Source: an uncultured Tidjanibacter sp. (GTDB lineage Bacteria; Bacteroidota; Bacteroidia; Bacteroidales; Rikenellaceae). Taken from it: 64,000 bases of DNA. A program made the position numbers and the translations under genes. The notes below the pieces were generated by a model that saw only the letters and a program-made list of their open reading frames with translations, was not told the origin of the DNA and made no database searches. This document shows, piece by piece, positions 48,659 to 59,445 of this stretch (positions are counted from its first letter, which is position 1; each line of letters begins with the position of its first letter). The stretch covers positions 62,001 to 126,000 of the forward strand of contig CANTVF010000006.1 in the NCBI GenBank assembly GCA_947852905.1. The letters run 5' to 3'.

Positions 48659-49618
48659 ATGCATAATATATCTGATGAATTATTTGTTTGCCAACGCTTC
48701 GCTATAATTGGTGTTGCCGGCTATATCGCACAAAGACATCTGATGGCCGTCAAATCTTTAGGGCATTCCGTAGTTACAGCCCATGACATTTTCGACAGCG
48801 TAGGAATCATCGACAATTATTTCCCGGATGCACGTTTCACTACGGACATAAAAACGTTCGTCGACGACATGCAAAATCTGAAAGCCGATTATCTGAGTGT
48901 CTGCACCCCAAATCATCTGCATTGCAGCCACACAATCATGGGACTGGAAGCAGGTGCAGACGTAATCTGTGAAAAACCGCTTGCCTTGACCGTTGACGAA
49001 CTAAACTGCATGGATGCTTGCAGGCGTACCACAGGCCGTAATGTATATACTATATTACAACTACGTCTTCATCCCGAAGTCATAAAACTCAAAAAGAAGA
49101 TAGATACGGGAGACGACGATATGGTATACGATGTAGATCTGACATATATAACCCCTCGCGGTCACTGGTATTTCTCTTCATGGAAAGGCGACAAGGAAAA
49201 AAGCGGAGGACTTGCGACAAACATAGGCATTCACTTCATCGACATGCTTATCTGGATATTCGGAGATGCGAGCGAAATTATCGTTCATCATTCATCGAAT
49301 GATTGCGTAGCCGGCTTCCTGAATCTGAGAAAAGCTAAAGTAAGATTTTTCCTCAGCATTAACAATGAACACAAGCCCATACAGACAAAAGGAATGATGT
49401 CTCCTTACCGTCGGATTACAGTAAACGGAGAATGTATCGACCTATCAGGCGGATTCACGGAACTACACACGCAAAGCTATGCCCGCATAACCGAAGGTCA
49501 AGGCTATTCTATAGACGAGACGAAAGCCGCAATAAGAACGTTGGAAATAATACGCAATACACACCCGACTCCGAATAAGGGAGAACGTCATCCATTAGTC
49601 AGTAATTTACACCGATAA
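48659..49618 (+). CDS. Gfo/Idh/MocA-type oxidoreductase, WbpB-like
   Basis: FAIIGVAGYIAQRHLMAVKSLGHSVV, CTPNHLHCSHTIMGLEAGADVICEKPLALT; first gene of a WbpB-E-D-A-like operon. Start chosen at MHNISDELF. Confidence 0.88.
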   Translation: MHNISDELFVCQRFAIIGVAGYIAQRHLMAVKSLGHSVVTAHDIFDSVGIIDNYFPDARFTTDIKTFVDDMQNLKADYLSVCTPNHLHCSHTIMGLEAGADVICEKPLALTVDELNCMDACRRTTGRNVYTILQLRLHPEVIKLKKKIDTGDDDMVYDVDLTYITPRGHWYFSSWKGDKEKSGGLATNIGIHFIDMLIWIFGDASEIIVHHSSNDCVAGFLNLRKAKVRFFLSINNEHKPIQTKGMMSPYRRITVNGECIDLSGGFTELHTQSYARITEGQGYSIDETKAAIRTLEIIRNTHPTPNKGERHPLVSNLHR

Positions 49619-49632
49619 AAATATACCGGAAC

Positions 49633-50763
49633 ATGGTCAGGATGATAGACTTATACAGTCAGTATCTTGGCATCAAGGAAGAGATCGATCGCGCTATCGA
49701 CACGACCATCACCACATCCGACTTTATAGGAGGCAATGCGGTGGTTGAATTTGAGCGGGCATTGTCTTCTTTCCTTAATGTCGAGCACATCATAACATGC
49801 GGCAACGGTAGCGACGCGTTGCTTCTCTCGCTCATGGCCATAGGACTGAAAAAGGGCGATGAAGTAATTGTTCCGGCATTCGCTTTTGCATCGGTAGTGG
49901 AAGCCGTCGCACTTCTCGGCGGCGTACCGGTATTTGCGAATGTTAACCATTCCACATTTGCAATAGACCCTGCCAGCATAGAGAGAATGGTGACTAAACG
50001 CACAAAGGCCATTGTCCCCGTCCATCTGTTCGGACAACCATGCGACATGAAGCAAATCAAGGACATTGCCGAAACCTACGACGTGGTTGTCATTGAAGAC
50101 AACGCTCAGTCGCTTGGCGCCAAATGCCGGCTGTCCTCGGAATGCGAAGTATATGCAGGCACAATAGGCCATATAGGATACACCTCATTCTTTCCTACCA
50201 AGATGCTCGGCTGCTTTGGTGACGGCGGTGCCGTTTTTACAAACGACAACGTTCTTGCCGACCGTATCAGAGCAATCGCCAATCATGGTCAGCATAGAAA
50301 ATACCACCATGAATATATAGGAATCAACTCCCGGCTGGACACATTGCAGGCAGCCATACTGAAAGCCAAACTACCTCATTTGCCCGATTGGATAGAATCA
50401 CGACAGAAAGCCGCTCGATATTATTCGGCTGCATTGAAAAATATTGAGCAACTGATTCTCCCCCTCGAAGTCCCGCACGGAACACATGTGTACAACCAAT
50501 ATACTATCCGTATGCCAATATCTTTAAGAGACGGATTGAAAACCGAGTTAACCTCTAAAGGCATACAATCAATGATCTATTATCCGACGCCGCTTTTCAA
50601 CCAACCGGCCTATCGTAATATATGCGTCATCGATCCGATGATGAGCGATTGCGAAACATTGTGTCGCCAAGTACTCTCTCTGCCCATGCACAGCGAGTTG
50701 AGTCATAACGGCCAAGACAAAGTGATCGATACGATACAAACCTACATAACCCGTATGTCATGA
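49633..50763 (+). CDS. DegT/DnrJ/EryC1-family PLP aminotransferase, WbpE-like
   Basis: [83 protein letters not shown] (PLP Lys). Confidence 0.93.
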   Translation: MVRMIDLYSQYLGIKEEIDRAIDTTITTSDFIGGNAVVEFERALSSFLNVEHIITCGNGSDALLLSLMAIGLKKGDEVIVPAFAFASVVEAVALLGGVPVFANVNHSTFAIDPASIERMVTKRTKAIVPVHLFGQPCDMKQIKDIAETYDVVVIEDNAQSLGAKCRLSSECEVYAGTIGHIGYTSFFPTKMLGCFGDGGAVFTNDNVLADRIRAIANHGQHRKYHHEYIGINSRLDTLQAAILKAKLPHLPDWIESRQKAARYYSAALKNIEQLILPLEVPHGTHVYNQYTIRMPISLRDGLKTELTSKGIQSMIYYPTPLFNQPAYRNICVIDPMMSDCETLCRQVLSLPMHSELSHNGQDKVIDTIQTYITRMS

Positions 50764-51335
50764 ACGATTTCTTCAAACATCCCACTGCAGTGATAGACGA
50801 TGGCGCTGTAATAGGACGCGGCAGTAAAATATGGCATTTTTCCCATATTATGAGAAGTGCGGTACTGGGAGAGGCCTGCACTATAGGACAAAATGTGATG
50901 ATAGCCTCAAACGTCACTCTCGGCAATAATGTCAAAGTTCAGAACAATGTTTCGGTCTATGACGGGGTCGCCTGCGAAGACGATGTTTTTCTCGGACCTT
51001 CATGCGTGTTTACAAATGTGAGAAATCCACGTAGTGAGATATCGAGACGTGACAGATACGAACACACGATCGTACGTCGCGGTGCGACAATCGGCGCAAA
51101 TGCCACCATAGTATGTGGAGTAGAAATTGGAATGTATGCATTTATCGGAGCGGGTGCAGTGGTGACAAAACCGGTACCCGATTATGCCCTGGCCGTAGGC
51201 TCTCCAGCACGTTGCATAGGATGGGTATGTCGTTGTGGATGTCGATTGCAGTTTAACGACAACGACACGGCCGTATGCCCTGAGTGCGGCCGTCATTACC
51301 GTAAAATAGATAAATTAGTATATGCCTGCGATTGA
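50760..51335 (+). CDS. Left-handed beta-helix N-acetyltransferase, WbpD-like, with C-terminal zinc-ribbon-like Cys motif
   Basis: Hexapeptide repeats [45 protein letters not shown]; tail [36 protein letters not shown] overlap with the upstream gene. Confidence 0.92.
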   Translation: MNDFFKHPTAVIDDGAVIGRGSKIWHFSHIMRSAVLGEACTIGQNVMIASNVTLGNNVKVQNNVSVYDGVACEDDVFLGPSCVFTNVRNPRSEISRRDRYEHTIVRRGATIGANATIVCGVEIGMYAFIGAGAVVTKPVPDYALAVGSPARCIGWVCRCGCRLQFNDNDTAVCPECGRHYRKIDKLVYACD

Positions 51336-52599
51336 AAACATACATCTTCGCCTCGCCGAACGCGAAACATCTATGGCTGTCATAGGCCTCGGATATGTAG
51401 GGCTGCCGCTCGCCATTGAGTTTTCCCGATATTTCGACGTTATCGGATACGATATTGACGCGAACTTAATAGAATGTCTGTCGCAGGATCGACACAACTC
51501 CCGCAGCATAAAATTTACGTCGCGGGAAGCTGATATTGCGGATGCATCTTTCTATGTGATTGCCGTACCGACGCCTTTAAGCAAAGACAACAATCCCAAC
51601 CTGTCGTCACTTATAGAAGCCACCCACGCTATCGCTCGTTATTTGCGCCCCGGCGATTATGTTGTCTATGAATCGACCGTATATCCGGGATGCACAGAAA
51701 ATAGATGCATACCGTTGCTCGAGCAAAATTCCGGTCTCGTATGCGGCAAGGATTTCAAAGTAGGATATTCGCCGGAACGGATCAATCCCGGCGCCAAGGA
51801 ACACTCAGTTTCAAACACTGTAAAAATAATAGGTGCATGCGATAATGAATCACTGGAATATATCTCACGCGTATACAACATGATTGTCACGGCAGGGGTA
51901 TATAAGGTTACGTGCATAAAGGCGGCGGAAGCAACAAAGATATTGGAGAATATACAACGCAACGTCAATATCGCTCTTATGAACGAAATGTCAGTATTAT
52001 TCTCGTCCTTAGGCATAGACACGGCCGAAGTCATTGAGGCGGCCTCTACTAAATGGAATTTCCACGATTATGTACCCGGCCTTGTCGGAGGGTACTGCAT
52101 TCCTGTTGCTCCAATGTATGCCGTATCGAGAGCATCCGAATGCGGAATCGATATGCCACTCATAACGACCGCATGTACCGTCAACGACAGTATGCCGGCT
52201 TACATAGTGAATTCGGTTCTCAACCGATTGTCTGTCACCAACCGCTCTACGCCATTAAGAGCATTGGTAATGGGATTCACCTACAAAGAGAACATTGACG
52301 ACACACGCAGCAGTCTCGTGCCATCAATCATAAGACTGCTTGAGGAAGCATCAGTAGAAGTTGATATTGTGGATCCGTATGCAAATTCGGATAACGTTTA
52401 CGACATGTACGGATTAGAATTACGCAATCAGCCTCGTGCGCCATACGACCTTATTATCGTAACTGTCGCACACGACATCTACAAGAAACATGGCGACAGC
52501 TACTTCAAATCACTTGCCCGTAGTGAAGACTCCCTACTCGTAGATCTAAAATGGATATACAGAGGCCGAATAAAATCATTACGATATTTCAGCCTGTAG
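51322..52599 (+). CDS. UDP-N-acetyl-hexosamine/UDP-glucose 6-dehydrogenase family, WbpA-like
   Basis: [78 protein letters not shown] (catalytic Cys), [15 protein letters not shown]. Confidence 0.94.
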   Translation: MPAIENIHLRLAERETSMAVIGLGYVGLPLAIEFSRYFDVIGYDIDANLIECLSQDRHNSRSIKFTSREADIADASFYVIAVPTPLSKDNNPNLSSLIEATHAIARYLRPGDYVVYESTVYPGCTENRCIPLLEQNSGLVCGKDFKVGYSPERINPGAKEHSVSNTVKIIGACDNESLEYISRVYNMIVTAGVYKVTCIKAAEATKILENIQRNVNIALMNEMSVLFSSLGIDTAEVIEAASTKWNFHDYVPGLVGGYCIPVAPMYAVSRASECGIDMPLITTACTVNDSMPAYIVNSVLNRLSVTNRSTPLRALVMGFTYKENIDDTRSSLVPSIIRLLEEASVEVDIVDPYANSDNVYDMYGLELRNQPRAPYDLIIVTVAHDIYKKHGDSYFKSLARSEDSLLVDLKWIYRGRIKSLRYFSL

Positions 52600-53255
52600 C
52601 AGTGGCATATAGTACGCTTTAAAGGCTACAGACTTTTCACGCAGATATTACCTCCGAATTTACGTACTGGCATGGCAGTACGACTGACAATGGCTCGTTC
52701 CCTATGTTTATATGCATGAAACTATTTTTAAAGAACGTGTTATGATTCTTATGCCTACGAACCGACATATCCAAGGCAACAATCAAGCACCAATGAATCG
52801 CCTTAATGAATCAACTAAAGCAACCGAAAACCATTCGTCAGTAACTACATTACATATAAGATACATCAATAACTGGCTGTTAGTTCGGATTTCAAGTTCA
52901 GAAGCATAACAATTTAGGCATAATATTGATCCGACGATAGCAACTTATATTTAGAATTCGCCAACGACATCCTTGTGTGAATATAATAAATACCACAACA
53001 CACCTTGCGTCCTGCTTTCTCTCAGACCTTTTCATGTATTCACACCGCATCCAAAAATACAAACAGTAACAAAAAAACTTATTAACCATTAAAGTTTACC
53101 CTTCGGCCGGATGCCATAACTCTCCCCATGCAAAGTACAAGTGAGATGCAACTGATTGAATATCGCCGCAACTCGTCCTTAAAATAATTTACACATAAAC
53201 CTACAAGACCGTCAATGCATCTATAGAGAATGGTCACACATATATTCTAAAAAAC

Positions 53256-53285
53256 GAGCCGCACCCCGCAAGGGGTACGGCTCCG
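53256..53285 (-). terminator. Intrinsic terminator of sodB
   Basis: GAGCCGcACCCC-GCAA-GGGGTaCGGCTC; followed by CGTTTTTTAG on the minus strand. Confidence 0.88.
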
Positions 53286-53307
53286 TATGAATCTATGCAC
53301 ACACCGG

Positions 53308-53889
53308 CTACTCGGCATAACGTGCCTCGACCTTTTTCCAGTCTATAACGTTCCACGTAGCCTGTATGCTGGCGGCACGCCTGTTACGATAATCTATATA
53401 ATACGCATGTTCCCAAACGTCCATGACCATGAGCGGCTTGGCTCCGTTGCGCATGGGATTGCCAGCATTGGACTCATTCACGATGTCGAGTTCGCCGGCT
53501 GCATTGCGTACCAACCATGTCCAGCCCGACCCGAACAGTCCCGTGGCCTTTTTCTCGAATTCCGCCTTGAAAGCATCGAAAGAGCCAAATTTCTTCTCGA
53601 TAGCCTTCAACAGATCACCGGTCGGAGCCGGCTGCGGTTTTGCGGCGAAGGTATCGAAATAAAAAGTGTGGTTCCACGTCTGTGCAGCATTGTTGAAAAC
53701 AGGACCCTCGGCCTTCATTATCATCTCCTCGAGAGTGGCGTTCTCGAACGGAGTCCCGGGAATCAGCTTGTTGAGGTTATCGACATAAGTCTGCAAATGT
53801 TTCCCGTAATGGTATTCTATGGTTTCCTGACTGATGTGGGGAGCCAACGCATCTTTAGCGTATGCTAGCTCAGGCATTTTGTGTGTCAT
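53308..53889 (-). CDS. sodB: Superoxide dismutase (Fe/Mn)
   Basis: 193 aa; YGKHLQTYVDNLNKLIPGT, NHTFYFDTF, DVWEHAYYIDYRNRR. Confidence 0.97.
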   Translation of the reverse strand: MTHKMPELAYAKDALAPHISQETIEYHYGKHLQTYVDNLNKLIPGTPFENATLEEMIMKAEGPVFNNAAQTWNHTFYFDTFAAKPQPAPTGDLLKAIEKKFGSFDAFKAEFEKKATGLFGSGWTWLVRNAAGELDIVNESNAGNPMRNGAKPLMVMDVWEHAYYIDYRNRRAASIQATWNVIDWKKVEARYAE

Positions 53890-54040
53890 AATAGTTCTAT
53901 TTTTAGTTGTTTCTCTGTCTCAAGACCGCCGCAAACGTCATTGCGACGATATTGGTTAATAATCTTCAAATTCCGTACCAATATCGGCCGCTTCATGAGA
54001 ACGGATGTAAGCAATCTTCCTCTTTTTTCCGTCCCGGCTA

Positions 54041-55942
54041 TTAATCGTTCTCGTCAGTATCGCGGCGCAACACTATTTTGGAATCGAAACTGCCGCCGAT
54101 CCGGTCTACGAACTCCTTGAATTCCCCGTACATGTCTTTCGGATAGCGCCCAGAATTCAATTGCAGAAATCTGTACGCCACGATCTCGTCACCGCACTCC
54201 TCAACTGCCACAACGCACCGCCCGAAAGGTGTTTCAACATTAGCGGACGGTACGACTTCGGCACGGTATCCGGCAGGAACACGGAAACGCACCGTATCGA
54301 TCATTCGGTATCCGTCCTCAATGACTATGTCGTGTACCCTGTTACGGGACAGCCGCGGCAATATCTTTGCCCCGAAAGGATAGGCATCGAGTATCATGCG
54401 GTCGCCCATAACCGGAAAACTCATCGACGCATCGAATTCCAGCACTGCGCTCGGACACGCCGATTTGTCAGGCGTATAAACGACACTTTCCACCTTGCCT
54501 GACGGTACGTTAAGTATCGTCGCCGCATAATCGACCAACTGTTTCTGCTCGGCATGCTCCAGAGACATCGTATATTCGTAACACGTCATCGCATAAGTGC
54601 GTGCCGCTTCCGCATGCGCAGTTCCGTCGGCAGCCACACGCACCTCGGCCGACGTCGTCACCGTATTGACCGAATCCGGATACGCCGGAATATCGACAAG
54701 CGTCGCGGTACGGTCATGATATACCAGCGCCTTCCGGTCGGCGATATCCGTATGGACATATCCGAGCGGCAGATTCGGCGCCGTACATTCGATCCACAAC
54801 GTATCGTTACGCAACGGCACGCACAAAATGGCATGGTTGGAGAAATACGGGCTCGCAAAATCGTTCAGGTATTTTTTCCCGCTGCCTATTTCGGTGTAGT
54901 AAGACTCGATGCCGCATTCGTCGAGCATGGTCTTCATATAATTAGTCAAACCCTTGCAATCGCCGAACTTATTGTCGTACACCTCCTGTGCCGTCATCGG
55001 TTGCAGGCCGCCTATACCTATAGCAATCAACACATAGCGCGTCGTCTGTCCCAGATAATCGTACAAAGCGCGCACCTTGCCCAACTCGTCCGGGACGGAA
55101 TCCGTCAGTTCATGCACCTTCTTCTTCAGTTCTTCGGGCATGGCATCACGGCCGTCCAGCAATTTCCACTGCCACTCGGCATAACTCGCCCAAGAATCCA
55201 TATTGCCCGGTATTCCGTGATAGGAAAAATCGCGGCACGAAAATATCAGTCTCGGCAGCACCTCCGTATCGCGAGGCATCATAGGCTCCCTGTCCACCGG
55301 TTTGAAATTCTCCAATACATAGGTATCGCATACGAGTCCGAGCCTTTTCTCCGAAGAGACGGGATCCGGCGACATGTTTTCGGCATAAACGTAATACTCC
55401 GCACCTTCCGGAAGCGAAAGCCTGTATTCGGCTCTCTGCACACCCAGCCTGTAACCCTGCACCGGATAGAATCCCGGAGGAGCCATTATGCCCTGCTTGT
55501 GCTCTATTTCATATTCGAAACGCACCGTATACGGATACGACGGATACTCCACGTCGATAATATGGTACTGCATGTCCGAGGCGAGGCCGTAAAACAGTTC
55601 CGAAACGAGCAGATCCGATTTGCCGTATTTACGAACGGCCTTTCCGCTACTGTCGTAAAGCGTTCCCTTGAACGACTTGATTCTGGAACACATATCCGTA
55701 TAACAGCCGAAATCGGCGTATACGTTGCCCCGTCCGTTAAGCACAGTAACCACCGTCACCACGCGTTCCGTAGCCTCGTATACCGATTTCATCTTGAAAT
55801 CCATGGAAGAATAGCGCATTACCGCATCGGCTCCGGCACACAACTCTTCCGGTATGCCCGCTGCAGAATAATTGCCGTCCTGCGCCCTACCCGCTACAGT
55901 ACACAAAATGCAGCACAGGCACAACATCAAACGTTTTCCCAT
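54041..55942 (-). CDS. DUF3857 + transglutaminase-like protein (Cys/His present)
   Basis: 633 aa with signal peptide; DNKFGDCKGLTNYMKTMLDECGI and YFSNHAILCVPLRNDTLWIECTAPN. Confidence 0.85.
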   Translation of the reverse strand: MGKRLMLCLCCILCTVAGRAQDGNYSAAGIPEELCAGADAVMRYSSMDFKMKSVYEATERVVTVVTVLNGRGNVYADFGCYTDMCSRIKSFKGTLYDSSGKAVRKYGKSDLLVSELFYGLASDMQYHIIDVEYPSYPYTVRFEYEIEHKQGIMAPPGFYPVQGYRLGVQRAEYRLSLPEGAEYYVYAENMSPDPVSSEKRLGLVCDTYVLENFKPVDREPMMPRDTEVLPRLIFSCRDFSYHGIPGNMDSWASYAEWQWKLLDGRDAMPEELKKKVHELTDSVPDELGKVRALYDYLGQTTRYVLIAIGIGGLQPMTAQEVYDNKFGDCKGLTNYMKTMLDECGIESYYTEIGSGKKYLNDFASPYFSNHAILCVPLRNDTLWIECTAPNLPLGYVHTDIADRKALVYHDRTATLVDIPAYPDSVNTVTTSAEVRVAADGTAHAEAARTYAMTCYEYTMSLEHAEQKQLVDYAATILNVPSGKVESVVYTPDKSACPSAVLEFDASMSFPVMGDRMILDAYPFGAKILPRLSRNRVHDIVIEDGYRMIDTVRFRVPAGYRAEVVPSANVETPFGRCVVAVEECGDEIVAYRFLQLNSGRYPKDMYGEFKEFVDRIGGSFDSKIVLRRDTDEND

Positions 55943-55943
55943 A

Positions 55944-57929
55944 TTATAGACTTTTTCCGATTATCACCATATCGTTGCACGAACCGGCCACACGACCGAA
56001 AAACTCCCGCAAACCTTCGTATTTGTCCGCACCGTACATGACCTCTCCGATAGACAGTTCCGACATCGAAGTGAATATGTTGCCCACGGCACGGCCCATA
56101 TACACATACTTCAACGAGCCGTATGCGTCGCATCTGATATTCTCCGGCATCTGCTCGACCGCGTACCCTTCGGGCAATGCAATCGAACACTGCACCTTTA
56201 TACGTTCTGCGGCATCGAACTCCACAGGCAGCGTCCGCACCGGATCGGCAAACGGATTCTTACCCACTATTGGCATAATGCACGCATTCATCATGACAAG
56301 ACCGTCGCCCGTACTGGCGAAACGTTTCTTCAGTTTATACGTCTCCACAACGCAATCGCCTCCGTCGGAAACTTCCATTTCATAATCCTCCACTTCCATG
56401 CTGCCATCCATCTCCAACTCGTCGAGATATTTCTCCGTTCCGTTTCCGTAGACTTCCTTTCTCTTATCCATAGCATCCACATCGGTATACCTGATCACCG
56501 CCTGCCCCGAAAAAAGTCCGGTACTGTCGACGCTTCCGGATATATTGATCGTAGTGGTATTGTTCCCCAGATCGTTCAGACACACCCAACCCGTATATTC
56601 GTCGCCGCCGTATATCCTTGCCCGCGACACCCTCATCTTGGCCGGCAATACATTGGGAGTGGACTGCCTGTCGGTGCCGTCCAAAAAGACCGTTTCTCCT
56701 GAAGGAAGACGCACCATGACCACGAACGTATTTATATCCTCCGTAGTAGGGTGCGCTATCGGCATCTCCCCCATGGAACGCAATTTCAACAAAACAGGCA
56801 CGGCCTCGTATCCGGCATCTTCCAGTGCGCTGATCAAAAGGAAGTTTATATCCGCACTGTTACCCATACCGTATTTGATCACATCCGACATGTTCGACGG
56901 CAGGCAACTGTACGTTCCGTTCCACTTGACGGCGTTCATCACAAACGTATGAATAGCCCTGATCCGGTCCTCGTCTTCCGTGAACAGCTTGTCAACATTC
57001 TTCGCATAGGGATTCTTATACTTGAAACCCGCCTTGAAACCGGCTTCGTCCAGCACCTTGTCTATGCCGCCCCAAGTCAGTTCATATACTTTGCCCGGCT
57101 GTCCCGGCAACAATACGGCCACGAGCGACGGCACGATGCGAGTACGGTACTGCTCCGCATTCCATACGAAATCCTCGCCCGTCAATGCAGGAACGTTCTC
57201 GGCCACATAATCATAGACATTAGTGGCCAGAGCCATCTGGCTTTGACGGAAAAGAACGTTTTTCACGAAAGCCGTCTGTTCCGCCCTGACAGGATGATCT
57301 CCGTAGCACAACATGGTGTATTGCAGGAACTCCGGTATCTCCAAGTGAGCATGGCAGTATATTTCAGGAATCTCCATCTGGAAGTCGAATTCCGGAATAT
57401 GCGTCAAACGGTCTGTCCGATACGTATAACGGTACTCTATCACGCTGCCTACCCTCACTTCCGGAATCGAGAATTTTACGATTCCAACGCCGGGCATCAC
57501 CTGCTCGGTGAATATGTAATCGTCGCTCATTTCCGTCCTGACTACACGTCCGTCCTCCAGATTGTACGAAGCGGCGGATATGGCGCTTATGCTCTCCCTG
57601 TTTCCGGAATCCGCCGTATTGTATGGCAAACTTACATCGGCATATACGCCTACAGCCTCCTGTTTGAGTATCTTGATCTTTACGGAGACTTCCATGACGA
57701 GTTCCACCTTGATTTGGTTGTCTGGTTTGTAATCGTAGTAAACGCGCGAATCGTCGTAAATCACCACCGCGGCGGCTGTGGTATCCCGATCATAGCGAGT
57801 CATGGCGAGTTCGTAGTCGGTAACCAAACCGAACTCTCTGGAAAACACAGGCTCCGTTTCCTGTGACCAAGCCGGTAAAAAAGTCGACAACAGAGCCGGC
57901 AAAAATGCAGTCAGTAATTTCAGTTTCAT
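55944..57929 (-). CDS. DUF3857 protein with degenerate transglutaminase-like domain
   Basis: 661 aa with signal peptide; KYGMGNSADINFLLISALEDAGYEAVPVLLKLRSMG replaces the Cys motif; 1 nt from the downstream paralogue. Confidence 0.85.
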   Translation of the reverse strand: MKLKLLTAFLPALLSTFLPAWSQETEPVFSREFGLVTDYELAMTRYDRDTTAAAVVIYDDSRVYYDYKPDNQIKVELVMEVSVKIKILKQEAVGVYADVSLPYNTADSGNRESISAISAASYNLEDGRVVRTEMSDDYIFTEQVMPGVGIVKFSIPEVRVGSVIEYRYTYRTDRLTHIPEFDFQMEIPEIYCHAHLEIPEFLQYTMLCYGDHPVRAEQTAFVKNVLFRQSQMALATNVYDYVAENVPALTGEDFVWNAEQYRTRIVPSLVAVLLPGQPGKVYELTWGGIDKVLDEAGFKAGFKYKNPYAKNVDKLFTEDEDRIRAIHTFVMNAVKWNGTYSCLPSNMSDVIKYGMGNSADINFLLISALEDAGYEAVPVLLKLRSMGEMPIAHPTTEDINTFVVMVRLPSGETVFLDGTDRQSTPNVLPAKMRVSRARIYGGDEYTGWVCLNDLGNNTTTINISGSVDSTGLFSGQAVIRYTDVDAMDKRKEVYGNGTEKYLDELEMDGSMEVEDYEMEVSDGGDCVVETYKLKKRFASTGDGLVMMNACIMPIVGKNPFADPVRTLPVEFDAAERIKVQCSIALPEGYAVEQMPENIRCDAYGSLKYVYMGRAVGNIFTSMSELSIGEVMYGADKYEGLREFFGRVAGSCNDMVIIGKSL

Positions 57930-58329
57930 ATCGAAGTTTTTAAAGTATCCCGAATCAGGCCGTACTCGTCCCCTATCAGCTCCGGACAGCTACCGATAGG
58001 CTTTCCCGGAATATGCTGCGAAACGGCCATAACAAATTTAGTCTTTTTAATGAAACAAACAAACCGTCCAACGCCGATACCTACGTGTCTCCGATATCGC
58101 ACTTCCCCATAACAGCATATCCTGCAAGACATTATCTCCATGTATCGCTCACCACGACTGCAAACATTTTGTTTATCGCCCTGTTCCGCATGCAATTAAC
58201 GCACCTCGCGCCAGCCGTTTAACAACCGTCTCCATGCTTTTCCCGTCCGGCCTCACTTGACTCAATCCCGTATAAGACAACGACATGCCGCCAGTACACA
58301 CCACATACCCAAATTCATGTAAAAGAAAA

Positions 58330-58359
58330 GCCGCGGAAGACTTTATAGTCCTCCGCGGC
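58330..58359 (-). terminator. Intrinsic terminator of the BT1926-like barrel gene
   Basis: GCCGCGGAaGAC-TTTATA-GTCcTCCGCGGC; minus strand continues TTTTCTTTT. Confidence 0.88.
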
Positions 58360-58399
58360 ATATCCGAAATACCCTGAACGCACAGGGCAATCTTATCCG

Positions 58400-59266
58400 T
58401 TAGAAGTAGAACGACAGGAATATATTGCCTGTAGTGGCAGTACGTATATTCAAACCGTTGGTACGAACGCTCGGATCGTGATGTTTCACGACATTGTCAC
58501 GTACGGTGTTGGTTGCCGTATCGAAGCTCTGGCTTCTGTATTCCGACTCGCCGTGGTTGACATAAGAAACTCCGAGACCGAGTTCGCCGCCGATCGACAT
58601 TTTAGGCGCGAAGAAATACTCTACACCCACGAAACCGAATACGCCCACGCTGAAGGTAGGAGCGCCGATAGTCCTCGTAGGACGTTCTGCGACAGCCTCA
58701 GCCGTGTTGGTATCGAAATTCCAAGTATTCGGCGTAGGATTAGATGCGCTGAACGCATTGCCGTACTTGTAATTCACCTCCGACTTGGAATACGTAGCGG
58801 CCAACTGAGCTCCGTAGAAACCCTGCAAACGGCCGGTACCGCGCCTCCATTCATAACCGATATTGATGCCGATGCTGAGGTTGTCCTTTATCATCTGGTC
58901 GGTCACTTTGGCGCCTGCCGCCGTATTGCTGCCCGGATAACCGTAGAAATAGTCGGACCCCATGTTAACCGTCACACCTGCACGGATCGCCTGACGGTCG
59001 GTCGTGAAGAACTTCATGTTGATGCCGGCACCGTTACCGGTGAACATAGGAGCCTCGTTGTCTCCGTTACGGGTGAACATATTACCGAAATAGGTAAAGA
59101 ACGGAGTCATGCTTGCGCCGACGGAAATATCGCCAGCCTGCGGAAGAATAGGAACACCACGCCTATTGGTAAGTACGGGTTTCTCCTCGACTACGATAAG
59201 AGTCTGTGCCGACACTGTAGCCGCCATACCGATAATGGCCGCAATCGAAATAAGTAGCTTTTTCAT
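58400..59266 (-). CDS. Outer membrane beta-barrel protein (BT1926-like)
   Basis: 288 aa; signal peptide, VEYFFAPKMSIGGELGLGVSYVNHGESEYRSQSFDT..., terminal GNIFLSFYF. Confidence 0.85.
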   Translation of the reverse strand: MKKLLISIAAIIGMAATVSAQTLIVVEEKPVLTNRRGVPILPQAGDISVGASMTPFFTYFGNMFTRNGDNEAPMFTGNGAGINMKFFTTDRQAIRAGVTVNMGSDYFYGYPGSNTAAGAKVTDQMIKDNLSIGINIGYEWRRGTGRLQGFYGAQLAATYSKSEVNYKYGNAFSASNPTPNTWNFDTNTAEAVAERPTRTIGAPTFSVGVFGFVGVEYFFAPKMSIGGELGLGVSYVNHGESEYRSQSFDTATNTVRDNVVKHHDPSVRTNGLNIRTATTGNIFLSFYF

Positions 59267-59385
59267 AATTCAGATAATTTAAATTGGTTTATGTAAACTT
59301 AATCAGTATTTACTATCCTGTTGTTTTGCAAATATCAAACCAAACGCTCATCTACCGCCCCATTTCAACACGTAAGGAACGAAAA

Positions 59386-59410
59386 CAGGGAAGGCCTTTA
59401 GCCTTCCCTG
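59386..59410 (-). terminator. Hairpin terminator of the DPP-IV-like gene
   Basis: ACAGGGAAGGC / GCCTTCCCTG stem with TTTTCG on the minus strand. Confidence 0.72.
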
Positions 59411-59445
59411 CCACATCAAAACACTGCAAAGCAATCTATTACATG

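Noticed and set aside
52712-52909. 65-aa ORF between the WbpA-like gene and sodB
   Set aside because: AT-rich gap, no recognisable family or ribosome-binding context; could be a remnant but there is no positive evidence.
54554-57866. Plus-strand ORFs 54554-56041 and 56751-57866 opposite the DUF3857 genes
   Set aside because: Antisense shadows; sense genes have signal peptides and recognisable domains.
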